Source: RGIG1828 sp045546535 (lineage in GTDB: Bacteria > Bacillota > Clostridia > UMGS1810). From it: 8,714 nucleotides of DNA. Made by a program: the position numbers and the translations under genes. Under the pieces are notes generated by a model. That model ran no database searches. It had not been told where the DNA came from and saw only the letters and a program-made list of their open reading frames with translations. The DNA lies in assembly GCA_045546535.1 (NCBI GenBank), contig JAZQDA010000192.1:1-8714 (forward strand), written 5' to 3'. Positions 7,302 to 8,714 of this stretch are shown here, one piece after another; position 1 is the stretch's first letter, and every line of letters starts with the position of its first letter.

Positions 7302-7326
7302 TTTTTTTATCCGGGTTTAATATAAT
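7298..7326 (+). promoter_or_regulatory. Sigma-A-type promoter for the 181-residue membrane protein gene
   Basis: -35 TTGATT (7298-7303), a 17 bp spacer and a perfect -10 TATAAT (7321-7326) predict a start near 7333. The ribosome site GGAG (7345-7348) is 10 nt before the ATG. The -35 overlaps the proposed -35 of the divergent mgl promoter, so the two are likely to influence each other. Confidence 0.7.
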
Positions 7327-7358
7327 GTTGTTTAAGATAATTTTGGAGTTGATTTTTA

Positions 7359-7904
7359 ATGTTAAAAAAATATTTGGTGATATTTTTAGAATGTTCTGGA
7401 ATGCAGATTTTATTTTCGGTATTATCAATGCTGTTTTTCGTTGGCTTTATTCCAACATATATTTATAGTATATTTACGGCATGGCTCTTAATTTGGGCAC
7501 TGCATTCAACTTTCTGGCAACTTGGTAACAGAGAGGGGAAAATGCATATAATACGAAACAAACATCTTGTCGAAGACGGAAAAGAAACAGAAAAACCGGA
7601 ATATTTAAAAGGTGCATTGTTTGCTCTACCTCATTTATCGGTTAACTTGATTTTATTATTGTCAACCTATTTGACGAACACTGATATATTAGTAACAATT
7701 ACTACTGCTTTGCATTTCCCGTTTGTCGGCTTTCTTCCAGAACTGACAAATGAACTTGGAACAGATTATCTTATTTCTAGAACACTTGTTTGTTTGGCGA
7801 TGTACATTCCATGTGTTACAGCCTATATTTCAGGTTATTTCCAATTCAGTTTGATAGATAAATACTTTCATAAAATTATATACAAAACACCTAAAAACAA
7901 CTGA
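7359..7904 (+). CDS. Polytopic membrane protein, unknown function
   Basis: A 181-residue protein I cannot place in a named family. Hydrophobic segments lie near residues 5-30, 34-52, 82-104, 109-126 (weaker) and 138-162, so four or five membrane spans are likely. There is no cleavable signal with a standard cleavage site. Between spans 2 and 3 is a polar loop (about 54-80) rich in charged residues, with HSTFWQLGNREGK (49-61) at its start; this aromatic-and-charged patch is the most distinctive stretch. The C-terminus is basic (KIIYKTPKNN). A consensus promoter and GGAG site support the ATG, and base composition matches its neighbours, so it is a real gene. It is divergent from mglBAC and 70 bp upstream of cwlD with no terminator between, so co-transcription with cwlD is possible. 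That would tie it to envelope or sporulation, but this is inference from position alone. Confidence 0.8.
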   Translation: MLKKYLVIFLECSGMQILFSVLSMLFFVGFIPTYIYSIFTAWLLIWALHSTFWQLGNREGKMHIIRNKHLVEDGKETEKPEYLKGALFALPHLSVNLILLLSTYLTNTDILVTITTALHFPFVGFLPELTNELGTDYLISRTLVCLAMYIPCVTAYISGYFQFSLIDKYFHKIIYKTPKNN

Positions 7905-7913
7905 AAATTAAGA

Positions 7914-7966
7914 ATATACCTTTTGAAAACAAAATATAATTATAAAACATTATATTCAAAAGGTGT
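7914..7966 (+). promoter_or_regulatory. Inverted repeat that could mask the cwlD ribosome-binding site
   Basis: ACCTTTTGAA (7918-7927) is exactly complementary to TTCAAAAGGT (7955-7964), and the stem can extend by a G-U and an A-U pair to 7916/7966. The loop is 27 nt and almost all A/T. The right arm contains the cwlD Shine-Dalgarno AAAGGTG (7959-7965). In a transcript that starts upstream, for example at the 7298-7326 promoter, the ribosome site would be paired. No U-run follows, so it is not a terminator. A transcript starting inside the loop would lack the left arm and be free. Confidence 0.6.
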
Positions 7967-7974
7967 GATTAGAT

Positions 7975-8691
7975 TTGTTTGTAATTAAAAAGCAAACACT
8001 TTATAACTGTATTTTTGCTATCGCTCTCACTCTTTCGTGTGCTTTTAATTTTTTGCCATCTATTGAAACAAAGGAAACAGTTGGTCCTGTAACACTAAAT
8101 AAAACTATTATTGTTGATGCAGGTCACGGATATCCTGATGGTGGTGCATCAGGTGATAATGGAAGTCTTGAACAGGATTTGAATTTAAAAGTTTCAAAGT
8201 TTCTCGGATCATATCTGCAAAAAAGCGGCGCTACTGTTATTTACACAAGAGAAGACGAAAACAGTATAGTTGATATGGAAGGAAAGAAAATACGACAAAT
8301 TAAAGTAGATGATTTAAATGCCAGAAAAACTTTGATGGACGAATCGGGCGCAGATTTATTTGTTAGTATTCACATGAATAAGTTTACAGATAAAAAATAT
8401 AGCGGGGCACAGACTTTTTACTCATCAAATTCGCCAAAAAGCAGAAAACTGGCTGAGTTTATACAAAAAGCAATTAAAGATACTGTTGATCCGAAAAATG
8501 ACAGAGAAATCAAAGTTGCAGGTGAGAATATTTTTCTCTTAAAAAATTCAAAAATACCTTCTGTGCTTGTCGAATGCGGTTTTTTATCAAACAATGTAGA
8601 AGAAGCAAAACTTATGACAGAAAAATATCAGGATAAAGTTGCATTTGCAATTTTTTCAGGCATATTCAATTATTTTTCAAATAACAAATAA
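7975..8691 (+). CDS. cwlD: N-acetylmuramoyl-L-alanine amidase CwlD (spore cortex maturation)
   Basis: A zinc amidase of the Amidase_3 family that cuts the lactyl-amide bond between MurNAc and L-Ala. CwlD members act with a deacetylase to form muramic-delta-lactam in spore cortex, which germination lytic enzymes recognise. It has 238 residues, close to the known CwlD length of about 237. A signal or anchor segment at about 9-29 exports it, and the catalytic domain fills 42-235. Zinc ligands are His51 in DAGHG, Glu66 in LEQDLN and His133 in VSIHMN; the catalytic Glu200 is in LVECGFLSN. There are no SPOR, SH3b or LysM cell-wall-binding repeats, as expected for CwlD. The start is TTG; no in-frame ATG exists before the catalytic domain, and AAAGGTG (7959-7965) lies 9 nt upstream. 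A rare start plus a maskable ribosome site suggests low or controlled translation. CwlD is the best fit; another short cell-wall amidase is the alternative. Confidence 0.88.
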   Translation: MFVIKKQTLYNCIFAIALTLSCAFNFLPSIETKETVGPVTLNKTIIVDAGHGYPDGGASGDNGSLEQDLNLKVSKFLGSYLQKSGATVIYTREDENSIVDMEGKKIRQIKVDDLNARKTLMDESGADLFVSIHMNKFTDKKYSGAQTFYSSNSPKSRKLAEFIQKAIKDTVDPKNDREIKVAGENIFLLKNSKIPSVLVECGFLSNNVEEAKLMTEKYQDKVAFAIFSGIFNYFSNNK

Positions 8692-8714
8692 TTTTAAAAG
8701 GTAATATAAAACAG
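8692..8714 (+). other. Right-edge intergenic fragment
   Basis: AT-rich bases after the cwlD stop show no hairpin or terminator. AAAAGG at 8696-8701 could be the ribosome site of a following gene on the same strand just outside the window, which would make cwlD part of a longer operon. This is only suggestive. Confidence 0.25.

Noticed and set aside
7911..7955. Sigma-E or sigma-G promoter for cwlD
   Set aside because: GAATA at 7912-7916 and CATTATAT at 7948-7955 resemble parts of sporulation promoters, but neither has a good partner at correct spacing, so I do not call one.
7918..7964. Inverted repeat before cwlD as an intrinsic terminator
   Set aside because: The 27 nt loop, AT-rich stem and absence of a following U-run do not fit a terminator; overlap with the ribosome site fits regulation better.
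1..8714. CRISPR arrays, insertion sequences, toxin-antitoxin pairs, tRNA genes, phage or defence genes
   Set aside because: No regularly spaced repeats, transposase motifs, cloverleaf-like sequences or recognisable defence proteins were seen on either strand.

Overview
The window looks like chromosome from a low-GC, spore-forming member of the Firmicutes, most likely an uncultured-type Clostridia. The signs are AT-rich intergenic DNA, strong AGGAGG-type ribosome sites, sigma-A-like promoters (TTGACT-17 bp-TATAAT), A/T-flanked intrinsic terminators, a DUF5662-type gene and a CwlD-type spore-cortex amidase. There are no rRNA or tRNA genes, insertion sequences, CRISPR arrays, phage genes or attachment sites. 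It reads as ordinary core and metabolic genome rather than a defence or mobile island.

Layout. Positions 2-829 (+) hold the C-terminal 275 residues of a class I adenylate-forming acyl-CoA ligase, cut by the left edge. It faces a short DUF5662-like gene (862-1398, -), and one bidirectional hairpin terminator (832-863) serves both. On the minus strand, thrS (1459-3390) lies directly upstream of the DUF5662 gene, with a 60 bp gap holding a near-perfect palindrome. thrS has its own consensus promoter, a predicted 5' leader of only about 27 nt, and therefore no T-box. A strong minus-strand terminator (3481-3520) separates it from the upstream sugar-transport operon.

That operon is transcribed right to left as mglB (7216-6146, lipoprotein galactose/glucose receptor), mglA (6121-4625, double ATPase) and mglC (4612-3542, permease). 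It forms a complete high-affinity galactose/glucose ABC importer. The spacings are 24 and 12 nt, and the mglC Shine-Dalgarno overlaps the mglA stop codon. No regulator gene lies in the window. A cre-like sequence covers the mgl -10 region.

Divergently, from a promoter whose -35 overlaps the proposed mgl -35, runs a 181-residue polytopic membrane protein of unknown function (7359-7904, +). It is followed by cwlD (7975-8691, +), a zinc amidase of spore-cortex maturation with a TTG start. The cwlD Shine-Dalgarno lies in one arm of a 10 bp inverted repeat and could be hidden in a hairpin.

I did not find a clear new multi-gene system. The observations most worth a second look are regulatory: the repeat masking the cwlD ribosome site, the overlapping divergent mgl/membrane-protein promoters, the T-box-free thrS, and the palindrome between thrS and the DUF5662 gene. 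The two uncharacterised proteins (DUF5662-like and the 181-residue membrane protein) also deserve attention.
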